The notes: generated by a model not told the origin, from the letters alone. A DNA stretch of 64,000 nucleotides from JABCPH02 sp963524305 (GCA_963524305.1 CAURGH010000001.1:1-64000), one strand, 5' to 3'. Counted from the stretch's first letter, positions 8,723 through 16,987 are shown. Program-made: numbers and translations.

Positions 8723-9178
8723 ATGAAAATACAAGATTATTTAACAGTGGAAAGAGTAAATTTAGATTTGCAAGGGACAACCAAAAAAGAAATATTTAAT
8801 GAAATGACAAAATTATTTGTAAAAACTGGAGTTATCCCAGAAGAAAGTACTGAAGAATTTATTGAAGCATTATCAGAAAGAGAACAAATATGCTCTACAG
8901 GAATGCAAGACGATATCGCAGTACCACACGCAAAATCTCCATGTGTTTCAAAAATTGCATTAGCATTCGGAATTTCAAAAAATGGAGTTGATTTTGACAG
9001 CATGGACGAAAAACCATCAAAACTAATCTTTATGATAGCAGCACCTAAAGGAGAAAAAAAAGAACATTTAGACTTGTTAGCAGAAATTTCTAAATTGTCG
9101 TATGAAGAAGATTTAGTAGAAAAAATAGAAACTATTCAATCAGTAAATGAATTATTTGAATTATTGGATCAGATTTAA
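8723..9178 (+). CDS. PTS EIIA domain protein (fructose/nitrogen type, PtsN-like)
   Basis: A 151-residue stand-alone IIA of the mannitol/fructose/Ntr family. The phospho-accepting histidine is His69 in DDIAVPHA, with the family's FGISKNGVDF and EHLDLLAEIS segments following. No IIB, IIC, rpoN or ptsP is nearby, so it could serve a distant permease or act as a PtsN-like regulator. An upstream in-frame ATG at 8690 lies inside miaA; I chose 8723 because AAAGGAAG sits directly before it and the homologous part begins there. About 200 AT-rich bases with no gene follow. Confidence 0.85.
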   Translation: MKIQDYLTVERVNLDLQGTTKKEIFNEMTKLFVKTGVIPEESTEEFIEALSEREQICSTGMQDDIAVPHAKSPCVSKIALAFGISKNGVDFDSMDEKPSKLIFMIAAPKGEKKEHLDLLAEISKLSYEEDLVEKIETIQSVNELFELLDQI

Positions 9179-9311
9179 TAATTAAAATTAATATTTTATT
9201 GCGAAAATTAAAAAAATTAGAATACTATTAATGTTTATTATTAAATTTTAGGCAGTATTTTCGTAAATTTAAAAAAAATTCAAAAATAATGCTAAAAAAT
9301 TAAAATTTTAA

Positions 9312-9340
9312 TTGTATTTTTATTTTTTTTTTGATACAAT
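9312..9340 (+). promoter_or_regulatory. Candidate promoter for the FadA-like gene
   Basis: TTGTAT (9312-9317), 17-base spacer, TACAAT (9335-9340). It lies 55 bases before the start codon, after a long AT-only stretch that includes a run of ten T residues in the spacer region. Confidence 0.5.
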
Positions 9341-9394
9341 GTAACTAAAAGTTAAGGAGAAAAAAAGACAGTTATAAAAATGGGAGGTCTAGTA

Positions 9395-9784
9395 ATGAAA
9401 AGAAAAGCATTGCTAATAGCGGGCGTTATTATGGTATCAGTAATTGGATATTCAGCGCCAAACACAAACAGTTTGGAATCAAGTTTAAATGCAATTGAAA
9501 ATAAATTTAACGATTTATTGCAAAAAGAAGCTCAAAAGAAAGCAGAATTTCAAAATGAGAAAGATAGACTAGAAAAAGAAGTTGAAGATTTACAAAACAA
9601 ATTAATTGGAAAAGAAAAATTACAAGAAAAATTGAAAAAAGATTCAGAAGTTAGATGGCACAGAGATGAGTACAAAAAAATATTGAAAAACTATGATGAA
9701 TATTACAAAAATTTAGAAAAAACAATCGTACAAAAACAAACTAGAATTGCTGAATTAGAAACTCTTTTATCAGTAATGCAATAA
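9395..9784 (+). CDS. FadA-like secreted coiled-coil protein
   Basis: A 129-residue secreted protein. A signal peptide (about residues 1-20, ending near GYSA) is followed by an almost wholly helical, Lys/Glu-rich mature part with heptad-like leucines. Size, the long helical hairpin and the tail pattern (RWHRDEYKKILKNYDEYYKNLEK then a leucine-rich end) resemble the Fusobacterium adhesin FadA. In FadA, filaments formed by such hairpins bind host cadherins. Similarity is from memory of the family, not an alignment, and adhesion is an inference. A start at 9395 is chosen over 9380 because GGGAGG lies seven bases before it. It opens a cluster of small envelope genes. Confidence 0.72.
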   Translation: MKRKALLIAGVIMVSVIGYSAPNTNSLESSLNAIENKFNDLLQKEAQKKAEFQNEKDRLEKEVEDLQNKLIGKEKLQEKLKKDSEVRWHRDEYKKILKNYDEYYKNLEKTIVQKQTRIAELETLLSVMQ

Positions 9785-9812
9785 TAAAAATATAGTAAAG
9801 GAATAGGATGAT

Positions 9813-10274
9813 ATGAAAAAAACTTTATTTATCGGATTAGTATTAGCAGCATCTGCTCAAATGTTTGGAGCGAGTGCACAAGATTTATTAAAAGAAGCTA
9901 GAAATGATTATTATAAAAATTTGAATAAAAAAGCTGAACCAGTAAAAGTAAAAAGAGAAAAAGTAGTTAAAGATGCTCAAAAAGCAATGGATGAAGCTAG
10001 AAAAGAAATGTCAGATGGGACAGTAGACGAATACTTAGATCAGAAAGAAGAAGCACCAAAACCAAAAACTCCAATGGAAAGATTACAATACAATTCAGAA
10101 AAAGCAGCTGACAAAGTTGATTTTTATGAAAGAGTAGTAAGAAGTGTTAAGAGAGAAGAAGCGGAAGTTGTTGGATATAATGATGTTTTAGGAAAACAAT
10201 CTTCAAAAAAAGTTGACTCAAGAAGATCTTCACAAAAACCAAAAAAAGTAGTAAAAAAATCAAATAAAAAATAA
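9813..10274 (+). CDS. Small secreted, highly charged protein of unknown function
   Basis: 153 residues, not recognised. A signal peptide (about 1-20, cleavage near FGASA) precedes a helical region rich in Lys, Glu and Ala (about 22-75), a Pro-rich hinge (EEAPKPKTP, about 76-84) and a second helix. The tail is very basic (KKVDSRRSSQKPKKVVKKSNKK), unusual for a periplasmic protein; it might bind cell-wall polymers or lipopolysaccharide, but that is only an inference. It follows the FadA-like gene by 28 bases and precedes another small secreted protein. Confidence 0.65.
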   Translation: MKKTLFIGLVLAASAQMFGASAQDLLKEARNDYYKNLNKKAEPVKVKREKVVKDAQKAMDEARKEMSDGTVDEYLDQKEEAPKPKTPMERLQYNSEKAADKVDFYERVVRSVKREEAEVVGYNDVLGKQSSKKVDSRRSSQKPKKVVKKSNKK

Positions 10275-10320
10275 TAAAAAATACTGAAGAATAAGAAGTC
10301 AAATGTGAAAGGAAGAAAAT

Positions 10321-10728
10321 ATGAAAAAAATTATTGGAATAGTAGCATTATCAGTATTAGCAGTAAGTCAATTATCATTTTCAGCAGGAAAATCAAATAC
10401 TGATGCAGCAGTACAAAGATTACTAAAAGTAGCAAAACAAAGACAAGCTGAACGAACAGTAGAAGTAAGTCCAGTAGAAGTGACTGGAACTACAACAACT
10501 GGTACAGCACCTAGAGTAAAAAGAGTAAGTTCTAAAAAAGCAGAAATAAAAGCAATGAAAGCTAAAGAAAAAAATATGACTGAAAGTGAAAAAATGGATG
10601 TAGAAATCCAAAGAATTAAAAAGAGAGTAACACAAATCAACAATAACATAGATACATTTAACAAAAATAATGAAATTTTGGAAAAAATGGAACAAAGATT
10701 AGATCAAATTCAAGATAAAATGAAATAA
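10321..10728 (+). CDS. Small secreted protein with C-terminal coiled-coil
   Basis: 135 residues, not recognised. A signal peptide (about 1-21, ending at FSA) is followed by a Thr/Val-rich low-complexity middle (about 50-65: VEVTGTTTTGTAPRV) and a basic and then coiled-coil C-terminus (about 85-135, ending MEQRLDQIQDKMK). This two-part form suggests a flexible extracytoplasmic linker with an oligomerising end. It probably shares a transcript with the two genes before it; a separate promoter appears just after its stop codon. Confidence 0.65.
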   Translation: MKKIIGIVALSVLAVSQLSFSAGKSNTDAAVQRLLKVAKQRQAERTVEVSPVEVTGTTTTGTAPRVKRVSSKKAEIKAMKAKEKNMTESEKMDVEIQRIKKRVTQINNNIDTFNKNNEILEKMEQRLDQIQDKMK

Positions 10729-10731
10729 ACA

Positions 10732-10760
10732 TTTGCAATAACAAAAAAATTAGTTATAAT
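10732..10760 (+). promoter_or_regulatory. Candidate promoter for the lipoprotein-OmpA pair
   Basis: TTTGCA (10732-10737), 17-base spacer, TATAAT (10755-10760), starting three bases after the preceding stop codon. It gives the lipoprotein and OmpA genes their own transcript in addition to any read-through. Confidence 0.6.
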
Positions 10761-10825
10761 TAGTTTAGGTATATAATTTTTTAAAAAAATATATAGTAAA
10801 ATAATTTTAGAAAGGGAGAACTGTA

Positions 10826-11017
10826 ATGAAAAAATTAGCATTATTAGCGTTAGGTTTAGGAGCTTTATCTTGTACAAATGCAAGATTGGTAAACTATAAC
10901 ACTGAAAGATTAGATCACATTGAAGAGTATTTAAAAGAAAACAAACCAACTAGAAATGCTCCAGAATATAAATCATTAGAGAAGGAGGCAGAACAATGGT
11001 TAGAAAATCAACAATAA
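10826..11017 (+). CDS. Small lipoprotein
   Basis: 63 residues: a signal peptide with a lipobox-like ALSC (Cys at about residue 17) and a short charged mature part of about 46 residues, probably one helix. The ribosome binding site is AAAGGGAG. Its 3' end overlaps the start of the OmpA-like gene by 22 bases, which suggests translational coupling and a shared role at the outer membrane. In Fusobacterium nucleatum, from memory, small lipoproteins are encoded upstream of large adhesins (the rad operon); no such adhesin follows here. Confidence 0.75.
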   Translation: MKKLALLALGLGALSCTNARLVNYNTERLDHIEEYLKENKPTRNAPEYKSLEKEAEQWLENQQ

Positions 11018-11520
11018 TCGGATTATTAGCAATGTTGTTAGTTTCTGCACCAGTAATGGCTAGAAAATTGACAACTACTCAAATGAGAGAAAATACAATT
11101 AGAATCAATGCTTTGGAAATTGAAGAAGAAGGAGCAGAAGCAGTAAAAGTTGAACCTAAAGAAGAAGTTGTTGTATTAGATGCAGGTAAATTGAATTTTG
11201 ACTTCGATAAAGATATAGTAAAAGAAAGATACTTCGAATTATTAAGAAATGTTAAAGCATATGCAGAACAAAAAAATTATGCAATTAGAATTATTGGGCA
11301 TACAGATTCTAAAGGTTCTGATGAATACAATATGAAACTTGGTATGAGAAGGGCAATTAGCGTAAGAAATAAATTAGTTGAATTTGGATTGGATCCAGCT
11401 AGAGTTGTCGGAGTTGACTCAATGGGAGAAAGACAACCAGTTGCTACAAATGAAACTGATGAAGGAAGATTTGAAAACAGAAGAATTGAATTCCAATTCT
11501 CACCTTTCCAAGGTAAATAA
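10996..11520 (+). CDS. OmpA-family peptidoglycan-binding protein
   Basis: 174 residues. A signal peptide (about 1-22, cleavage near VMA-RK) is followed by a short linker and an OmpA C-terminal domain (about 60-170). This domain shows LNFDFDKDIV, GHTDSKGSDEYN, the RRAISVRNKL helix and the closing NRRIEFQF, all hallmarks of the domain that grips diaminopimelate in peptidoglycan. There is no beta-barrel or lipobox, so it is probably a periplasmic anchor, possibly held to the membrane by the overlapping lipoprotein. The start has GAGAAGGAGG upstream, inside the lipoprotein gene. Confidence 0.9.
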   Translation: MVRKSTIIGLLAMLLVSAPVMARKLTTTQMRENTIRINALEIEEEGAEAVKVEPKEEVVVLDAGKLNFDFDKDIVKERYFELLRNVKAYAEQKNYAIRIIGHTDSKGSDEYNMKLGMRRAISVRNKLVEFGLDPARVVGVDSMGERQPVATNETDEGRFENRRIEFQFSPFQGK

Positions 11521-11563
11521 TAAGCAAAAATAGAAACTTTGAAAGTATTAAAAGTACTTTAAT

Positions 11564-11618
11564 AACTACATCTTGAGAAAATAGATTTATTTGAATTTTT
11601 TGAGATGTAGTTTTTTAT
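11564..11618 (+). terminator. Rho-independent terminator after the OmpA gene
   Basis: AACTACATCTT (11564-11574) pairs with GAGATGTAGTT (11602-11612), with one G-U pair, followed by a T-run. A smaller hairpin, AAAGTA (11542-11547) with TACTTT (11555-11560), lies just before it. Confidence 0.85.
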
Positions 11619-11710
11619 TTTTTCTTTTTGTCATTATAAATTTTTTAATAAAAGATTTTTAATTTTTGTGATGAGAAAAAGAAACGATCAAAAAAATTAA
11701 AGGTGGAAAA

Positions 11711-12442
11711 ATGAAGAAAACAGGAGAAGAAACTAGAACAACGTTAAAAGATATGGAAATTATCCAAAGAAATGATTTTCAAAATTTTACTTTAGATTCA
11801 GTTTTATTGGCGGATTTTGTTAAAATTAATCGAAAAACGAAAAAAATATTAGATATTGGAACTGGATGTGGAATAATTTCATTATTACTTGCAAAAAAAT
11901 CACAAGCAAAAATAGTTGGAATTGAAATACAAGAAATTATGTCAGAAATCGCTAAAAAAAATATTGAGAATAACGGTGTAAAAAATCAAGTAGAAATATT
12001 GTCTAATGATATAAAAAATTTCAAAAAATTATTTAAAAGAGATGAATTTGATGCGATTGTCACAAATCCTCCATATTTTGAATTTACAGGAGATTTGAGC
12101 CAGATAAATGATTTAGACCAATTAAGTCGAGCAAGACACAATATTGACTTAACATTGGAGGAAATTATAGAAGCTACGAGTTATTTATTGAAAAATATGG
12201 GAAGTTTTTCATTAGTATTCCGGAGTGATAGGCTAGTTGAAGTAATTTTACTTCTAAAAAAATATAATTTAGAACCAAAACGAATGAAAAATTGTTACAC
12301 AAAATATGGAAATGATGCTAAAATCTGTCTATTGGAAGCAGTAAAAGATGCAAAGAAAGGCTTTAAAATAGAGGAAGCAATTTATATTTATAATGTAAAC
12401 AATGAGAAAACTGATTATGTGAAATCGTTGTATGGTCAATAA
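11711..12442 (+). CDS. trmN6: tRNA1(Val) (adenine-37 N6)-methyltransferase family protein
   Basis: A 243-residue class I SAM-dependent methyltransferase. The SAM-binding motif is DIGTGCGIISLLLA (about residues 48-61) with VGIEIQE after it, and TNPPYF (about 118-123) is the NPPY motif of N6-adenine methyltransferases. Overall layout matches TrmN6/YfiC, which modifies A37 of tRNA1(Val); related enzymes methylate other targets, so the exact substrate is inferred. The start follows AAAGGTGG. Confidence 0.85.
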   Translation: MKKTGEETRTTLKDMEIIQRNDFQNFTLDSVLLADFVKINRKTKKILDIGTGCGIISLLLAKKSQAKIVGIEIQEIMSEIAKKNIENNGVKNQVEILSNDIKNFKKLFKRDEFDAIVTNPPYFEFTGDLSQINDLDQLSRARHNIDLTLEEIIEATSYLLKNMGSFSLVFRSDRLVEVILLLKKYNLEPKRMKNCYTKYGNDAKICLLEAVKDAKKGFKIEEAIYIYNVNNEKTDYVKSLYGQ

Positions 12443-12486
12443 CGAAAATATTATTAATTTTATTTTAATAAAATATGAAAAAGAGT

Positions 12487-12516
12487 TTGGTAAAAAAGTA
12501 AAATGTTTGTTATAAT
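12487..12516 (+). promoter_or_regulatory. Candidate extended -10 promoter for the large U32 gene
   Basis: TTGGTA (12487-12492), 18-base spacer, TATAAT (12511-12516) preceded by TGT. It leaves a 90-base leader with a clear hairpin before the start codon. Confidence 0.55.
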
Positions 12517-12560
12517 ATAAAGAAGTGAGAAGATAATTTGATAAAATTTTGTAGCAAAAG

Positions 12561-12607
12561 CTGAGTTTGAGAGTGATGACCAAGCTCTCATAGGAAAGTG
12601 AGGATTT
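12561..12607 (+). promoter_or_regulatory. Hairpin leader before the large U32 gene
   Basis: TGAGAG (12568-12573) can pair with CTCTCA (12585-12590). The second arm can instead pair, through CTCAT (12587-12591), with GTGAG (12599-12603) in the ribosome binding site region, so two mutually exclusive folds are possible. A very similar leader lies before the ligase-like gene at 14814-14858. No known riboswitch class is recognised. Confidence 0.4.
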
Positions 12608-14776
12608 ATGAATATAGTTGCACCAGCTGGAAACTATGAAAAACTAGAGGCAGCAATAAAAGCAGGAGCAAACGAAGTATTTTTTGGATTAAGAGGATTT
12701 GGAGCTAGAAGAAATAATCAAAATCTTGCGATAAATGAAGTGCTGGATGCGATTGATTATGCTCACTCACGAGGGATTATGACTTCGATGACATTAAATA
12801 CGATATTAAAAGATACAGAAATAAGCAGTATGTACAATAATGTAAAAAGAGTTTATGAACATGGAATTGATGCAGTGATTGTTCAGGATTTAGGATTTAT
12901 AAAATTTATAAAAGAGAATTTTCCAGGGTTGAGAGTCCATGGAAGTACACAAATGACGGTTGCTAATCATGTTGAAGCGAAAAAACTGGAAGAATTAGGG
13001 TTGGATCGTGTTGTTTTAGCTAGAGAATTGTCATTTGAGGAGATAAAAAGTATTCGAGAGAAAACAAATGTTGAGTTAGAGATTTTTGTGTCTGGATCAC
13101 TTTGTATTTCGTATTCAGGAAATTGCTATATCAGTAGTTTTATTGGAGGAAGAAGTGGAAATAGAGGACTTTGTGCATATTCTTGTAGAAAAAAATTTAC
13201 TGATGAAAAAGGAAAAGAAGCATACTTTTTGAGTCCAAATGACCAGTTGTTACAGGCGAAGGAAATTAATATGCTAAAAGAAATTGGCATTGAAGGGATA
13301 AAAGTAGAAGGGCGTAAAAAATCTAGCGAATATGTGTTTGAAACAGTAAGTTATTATGACAATATTTTGAAGGGGACACCAAGACCTACAGAAAGTTACA
13401 AATTATTTAATCGAGGATATTCAAAAGGATATTTTTATTTGGATAATAAACTTATGAACTTTAAGTACTCGTCTAATTTTGGGTACTTTTTAGGTGTGAG
13501 AATTGGTGAAACAAATAATTTTAGAATTGATGACGATTTGATTTTAGGAGATGGAGTTCAGTTTGTAGATGAGAATTTTGAGGCCATTTCGGGAGAATAT
13601 GTAAACAAAATAATTTTTAATGGAGAAAAAGTTCAAAAGGCTCAGAAAAATGATACGGTTTCGATTGGAAAATTGCCGAAAGGGACAAAATATATTTATA
13701 AAAATTATTCTAAAGAGATAAATGATAGAATTATTCATAATATAAAGGTTTCAAAGAGATTTTCGACGATAGATGGAGAAATGGTTGCTAAAAAAGGGAA
13801 AGAGTTGGAATTGAAATTTGAGATTGATAATATAAAGGGACAGAAGATTGTAGCGATTGTAAAAGGGAATATTTTGGATCAAGATGCGAAGAAAATGATA
13901 ACGAAGGAACAGATTGCAGAGAAATTAGGAGAATTGGGTGATACGTCGTTTGAATTGGGAAATATTTCGATTGATTATGATGGAACAACATTTATTCCAT
14001 TTAGTGAGTTAAAGGCTTTGAAGCGGGAATGTGTGGCTCAATTGCAGGAAAAATTGTTGCAATCGTATAGAAGAAAGGCACCTGAAAAGAGGGAGTATCA
14101 TTTTGAGAATAAATCAGAGAATGTAATGCCAATATTTTCGGCATTAGTATCTAATGAAGAGCAAGAGAGAGCTTGTCGTGAGGCTGGAATCGAAAAGATT
14201 TATCATAAGCAGTATGATGTTGCGAAAGAGAAAAATTTAGGAAAGATAAAAGTGGATACGAATTTGGCTTCAAACTTGTATCAGGCGATTATGGGAGAGA
14301 AAAATGGTTTGAAAGGACAGTCGCTTGATTGGAATTTAAATATTTTTAATAATCATACGATAGAAATGTTTTCAAGATTTCCAAATATAGAAACTGTTTT
14401 TATTTCGCCAGAGCTGAATCACCGACAATTGAAAAATATAAAATCCGACAAAGTAAAAAAAGGCTTAGTAATTTACGGATATTTGAAAGGAATGTATATT
14501 GAGCATAAAATATTTGATGAGGAATATAAGGAGCTTGAGGGAGAATTTTATGATAAATATAAAGTTTTAAAAAATGATTTGAATAATATTGAGTTGTATT
14601 TGGATAAGCCAATGAACTTGATTCCTAAGCTGGATGAAATTTTGGAATGTAATTTTGATGAATTAAGATTGGATTTTACTTTTGAGAGTCCGGAGGAAGT
14701 GCGAGAGATAATAGAAAGTTTGGAAACTAGAAAAGGTAAGTACAATCCTTATGCGTTTGAAAATGGAGTGCTTTAA
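12608..14776 (+). CDS. U32-family protein, long form with DUF3656-like domain
   Basis: A 722-residue member of peptidase family U32. The N-terminal TIM-barrel part opens with VAPAGNYEKLEAAIKAGANEV. It carries the conserved cysteines (LCISYSGNCYISS, RGLCAYSCR; about residues 161-198) that in related proteins hold an iron-sulfur cluster, and IKVEGRKKS (about 236-244). A long C-terminal extension (about 330-722) follows, in part resembling the DUF3656 segment. Characterised U32 proteins act in RNA modification (tRNA or 23S rRNA hydroxylation, for example RlhA) rather than as peptidases, so RNA hydroxylation is the best guess. A shorter paralogue is at 57046. Confidence 0.87.
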   Translation: MNIVAPAGNYEKLEAAIKAGANEVFFGLRGFGARRNNQNLAINEVLDAIDYAHSRGIMTSMTLNTILKDTEISSMYNNVKRVYEHGIDAVIVQDLGFIKFIKENFPGLRVHGSTQMTVANHVEAKKLEELGLDRVVLARELSFEEIKSIREKTNVELEIFVSGSLCISYSGNCYISSFIGGRSGNRGLCAYSCRKKFTDEKGKEAYFLSPNDQLLQAKEINMLKEIGIEGIKVEGRKKSSEYVFETVSYYDNILKGTPRPTESYKLFNRGYSKGYFYLDNKLMNFKYSSNFGYFLGVRIGETNNFRIDDDLILGDGVQFVDENFEAISGEYVNKIIFNGEKVQKAQKNDTVSIGKLPKGTKYIYKNYSKEINDRIIHNIKVSKRFSTIDGEMVAKKGKELELKFEIDNIKGQKIVAIVKGNILDQDAKKMITKEQIAEKLGELGDTSFELGNISIDYDGTTFIPFSELKALKRECVAQLQEKLLQSYRRKAPEKREYHFENKSENVMPIFSALVSNEEQERACREAGIEKIYHKQYDVAKEKNLGKIKVDTNLASNLYQAIMGEKNGLKGQSLDWNLNIFNNHTIEMFSRFPNIETVFISPELNHRQLKNIKSDKVKKGLVIYGYLKGMYIEHKIFDEEYKELEGEFYDKYKVLKNDLNNIELYLDKPMNLIPKLDEILECNFDELRLDFTFESPEEVREIIESLETRKGKYNPYAFENGVL

Positions 14777-14813
14777 ATTTTGATAAATAGTTATTAAAAT
14801 TTTGAAATGAAAA

Positions 14814-14858
14814 CTGAGTGAGAGGATATCAATTTAGCTCTCATTGAAAAGAGAGGGG
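14814..14858 (+). promoter_or_regulatory. Hairpin leader before the O-antigen-ligase-like gene
   Basis: TGAGAG (14819-14824) pairs with CTCTCA (14838-14843). The same CTCTC can pair with GAGAG (14851-14855), which is the ribosome binding site itself. The block shares CTGAGT, GAGAG and AGCTCTCAT, in the same order, with the leader at 12561-12607. Confidence 0.4.
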
Positions 14859-14865
14859 AATAAAT

Positions 14866-16008
14866 TTGAAAATAGCAAATATGACGAATGATAATTATTT
14901 ACGAATATTGTATACGCTGTTGGGAGTATCAATTTTTGTCCATTATTGGTTTGTGGTACTTTTTACAGTTTTAATTTTGATAGATTTATTTTTTTCTGGC
15001 GAATATAAAAAAATATTGAAAGACAGATCGCTGATTGTAGTCGAAATAGTTCTAGGATTTTCAATTGTGATGGCTATGATATATGATAACTGGTATGGAT
15101 TGATAGCGATACCAATTTTGCTATGTGTAATGGTTGGAAGGTATTATACCTTGATTATGGAAAGTAGCACGAAAAAGAATAATTTAGAATTGCTTTGTAA
15201 AGTTTCAGTTTTACCTTTTGTGACAGGGGTTATTGAATATTTGATTACGAGAAAAAGAGCTGGATATTTTGCTTTTCACAATCCAAATTATCTAGGAAGC
15301 GTAATGATGATGATTGCAGTTGCAAATTTATATTTTGCATTTGAGAAAAAATCAAAATGGAATTTTATGATATTTTTTTTGAATATAGCAACATTAATTT
15401 TATCTGGTTCTAGATCGGCTTTAATTGGGATAACTGTTGGAGTATTTGTGCTATTTTATTATTTTTTTGAAAGAAAATATTTTATTGCAACGATAGTGGT
15501 TTTGATTAGTTATATTGTTGGGGTAATTTATGGATTTTTTCCGTTTTTGCGAGAAAAAAGTATTATAGAATATTTTTGGTTGAGAGTAGATATAATAAAA
15601 ATAGCAATTGGGATATTTGAAAAGACAAATATTCTTTATGGACATGGGAATTTTTATTATTATAAATTTACAAATTTTATTTATCCACACTCTCATAACG
15701 CATTGGTCGAATCACTTTTGAGTTACGGAGTTGTTGGGACATTGGCATTGTTAGCTGTTTTTTTGAGATACATTTATGAAATAATGAAAAATAATGAGAA
15801 TAATATATTAAAGATATCTTTAATTTTAGGAGTAATTGCTCATAATTCTACTGATTTTGTAATTTTTTGGATACAGACAGTGCTATTATTTATAATGATT
15901 TTGTCTTATACTGAAAATAATAAGAGAATGAAAGAATACGGGATAAAGATATATTCTAACCATAGAAAAAACAAGAAAGAGAAAGGAAAAGAAAAAGATG
16001 AGAGATAA
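14866..16008 (+). CDS. O-antigen ligase family membrane protein
   Basis: A 380-residue polytopic membrane protein with about ten hydrophobic segments. It has the features of the Wzy_C/O-antigen ligase family: NPNYLGSVMMM (about residues 143-153), SGSRSALIG (about 180-188) and a large periplasmic loop with YPHSHNALVESLLSYGVVG (about 273-291). The family joins lipid-linked glycan to lipid A-core or, in some cases, to proteins. The start is TTG with GAGAGGGG seven bases upstream; an in-frame ATG at 14881 is possible. It lies 7.6 kb before the glycan cluster at 23.6 kb. The last codons are Lys-rich, and the next gene overlaps by 11 bases. Confidence 0.82.
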   Translation: MKIANMTNDNYLRILYTLLGVSIFVHYWFVVLFTVLILIDLFFSGEYKKILKDRSLIVVEIVLGFSIVMAMIYDNWYGLIAIPILLCVMVGRYYTLIMESSTKKNNLELLCKVSVLPFVTGVIEYLITRKRAGYFAFHNPNYLGSVMMMIAVANLYFAFEKKSKWNFMIFFLNIATLILSGSRSALIGITVGVFVLFYYFFERKYFIATIVVLISYIVGVIYGFFPFLREKSIIEYFWLRVDIIKIAIGIFEKTNILYGHGNFYYYKFTNFIYPHSHNALVESLLSYGVVGTLALLAVFLRYIYEIMKNNENNILKISLILGVIAHNSTDFVIFWIQTVLLFIMILSYTENNKRMKEYGIKIYSNHRKNKKEKGKEKDER

Positions 16009-16561
16009 TATTTATGTTGGATTAGTTCATTATCCAGTGTATAATAAAAATGAGGAAATAGTGGCAACGTCGGTAACAAATTTTGACATTCACGATATTT
16101 CGAGAACTTGTAGAACATACGATATAAAAAAATATTTTATTATCACGCCTGTTGATGCACAACAAGAATTAACGAATAGAATTATTAATTATTGGACAGA
16201 AGGTGACGGGATAGAATTTAATAAAAATAGAAAAGAGGCTTTTGAAAATACGGATTTAGAAAATTCTGTAGAAACTGCAATTGAAACGATAAAAAAAATA
16301 GAAGGGAAAGAGCCGAAAATAATAACAACTTCAGCAAGAATTTTTCCAAATACTACGTCGTATCAAGATTTAGGAAAAGAAATGGTTGAAGATGAAGCAC
16401 CGTATTTGATATTGTTTGGGACAGGCTGGGGATTGACAAACGAAATTATGGATATGTCATACAAAATTTTGGAGCCGATTAGAGGTAAAACAAAATATAA
16501 TCATTTATGTGTAAGAAGTGCAGTATCAATTATTTTGGATAGATTATTGGGAGAAAATTAG
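15998..16561 (+). CDS. SPOUT-type RNA methyltransferase family protein (TM1570-like)
   Basis: 187 residues. It matches in outline the small SAM-dependent RNA methyltransferase family (PF09936) known from Thermotoga TM1570: an N-terminal GLVHYPVYNKN, then VTNFDIHDISRTCRTY, and the knot segment YLILFGTGWGLTNEI (about residues 132-146) before NHLCVRSAVSIILDRLLG. The glycine-rich knot and RSAVSI helix are typical of SPOUT cofactor pockets. The RNA target is not known. Its position close to rimM and trmD fits a role in tRNA or rRNA methylation; the family is often found next to trmD. Confidence 0.8.
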   Translation: MRDNIYVGLVHYPVYNKNEEIVATSVTNFDIHDISRTCRTYDIKKYFIITPVDAQQELTNRIINYWTEGDGIEFNKNRKEAFENTDLENSVETAIETIKKIEGKEPKIITTSARIFPNTTSYQDLGKEMVEDEAPYLILFGTGWGLTNEIMDMSYKILEPIRGKTKYNHLCVRSAVSIILDRLLGEN

Positions 16562-16594
16562 TAAAAGTATAGAAATAAAAGGAGAACGATTAAA

Positions 16595-16987
16595 ATGGTG
16601 GGAATTGTAGTAGTAAGTCATAGTAATAAATTGGCAGAAGAAATTATTAATTTTGCAAAAGTTTTGCAACAGGAAGATTTTGAAATAAAAAATGGGGGAG
16701 ATGTTAAAAACGAGGTTTACGGAACAAATATTGACAATGTGAAAGATGCGATTATAGAGGCAGATCAGGGAGAAGGAGTTCTTGTGTTTGTCGATATGGG
16801 AAGTTCTGTTTTTAATGCAAATCAAGCAATTGAAAGTTTGAAGGGGAAAATAAATGCACAAATTGCAGATGCACCGTTAGTAGAAGGTGTGATTTCAGCG
16901 GTTGCAGCAAATTTTGATGATATTTCATTGGAAGAATTGAAGATAATTGCGGAAGAAAGTAGAAATTTTAAAAAATCTAAAAAGTAG
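16595..16987 (+). CDS. DhaM-like PTS EIIA (mannose-type) protein
   Basis: A 130-residue IIA-Man fold protein. The family's phospho-accepting histidine is His9 in GIVVVSHSNKLAEE, and FVDMGSSVFN and APLVEGVISAVAANF are the typical later motifs. This is the form of the DhaM subunit that phosphorylates dihydroxyacetone kinase (DhaK/DhaL). No dhaK or dhaL is in the window; instead it lies between an RNA methyltransferase and rimM. It may serve kinase subunits elsewhere or have another regulatory role. Ribosome binding site AAAGGAG. Confidence 0.85.
   Translation: MVGIVVVSHSNKLAEEIINFAKVLQQEDFEIKNGGDVKNEVYGTNIDNVKDAIIEADQGEGVLVFVDMGSSVFNANQAIESLKGKINAQIADAPLVEGVISAVAANFDDISLEELKIIAEESRNFKKSKK

Noticed and set aside
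14866..14880. ATG at 14881 as start of the ligase-like gene
   Set aside because: The TTG at 14866 has GAGAGGGG at good distance, while the ATG has none; still possible.
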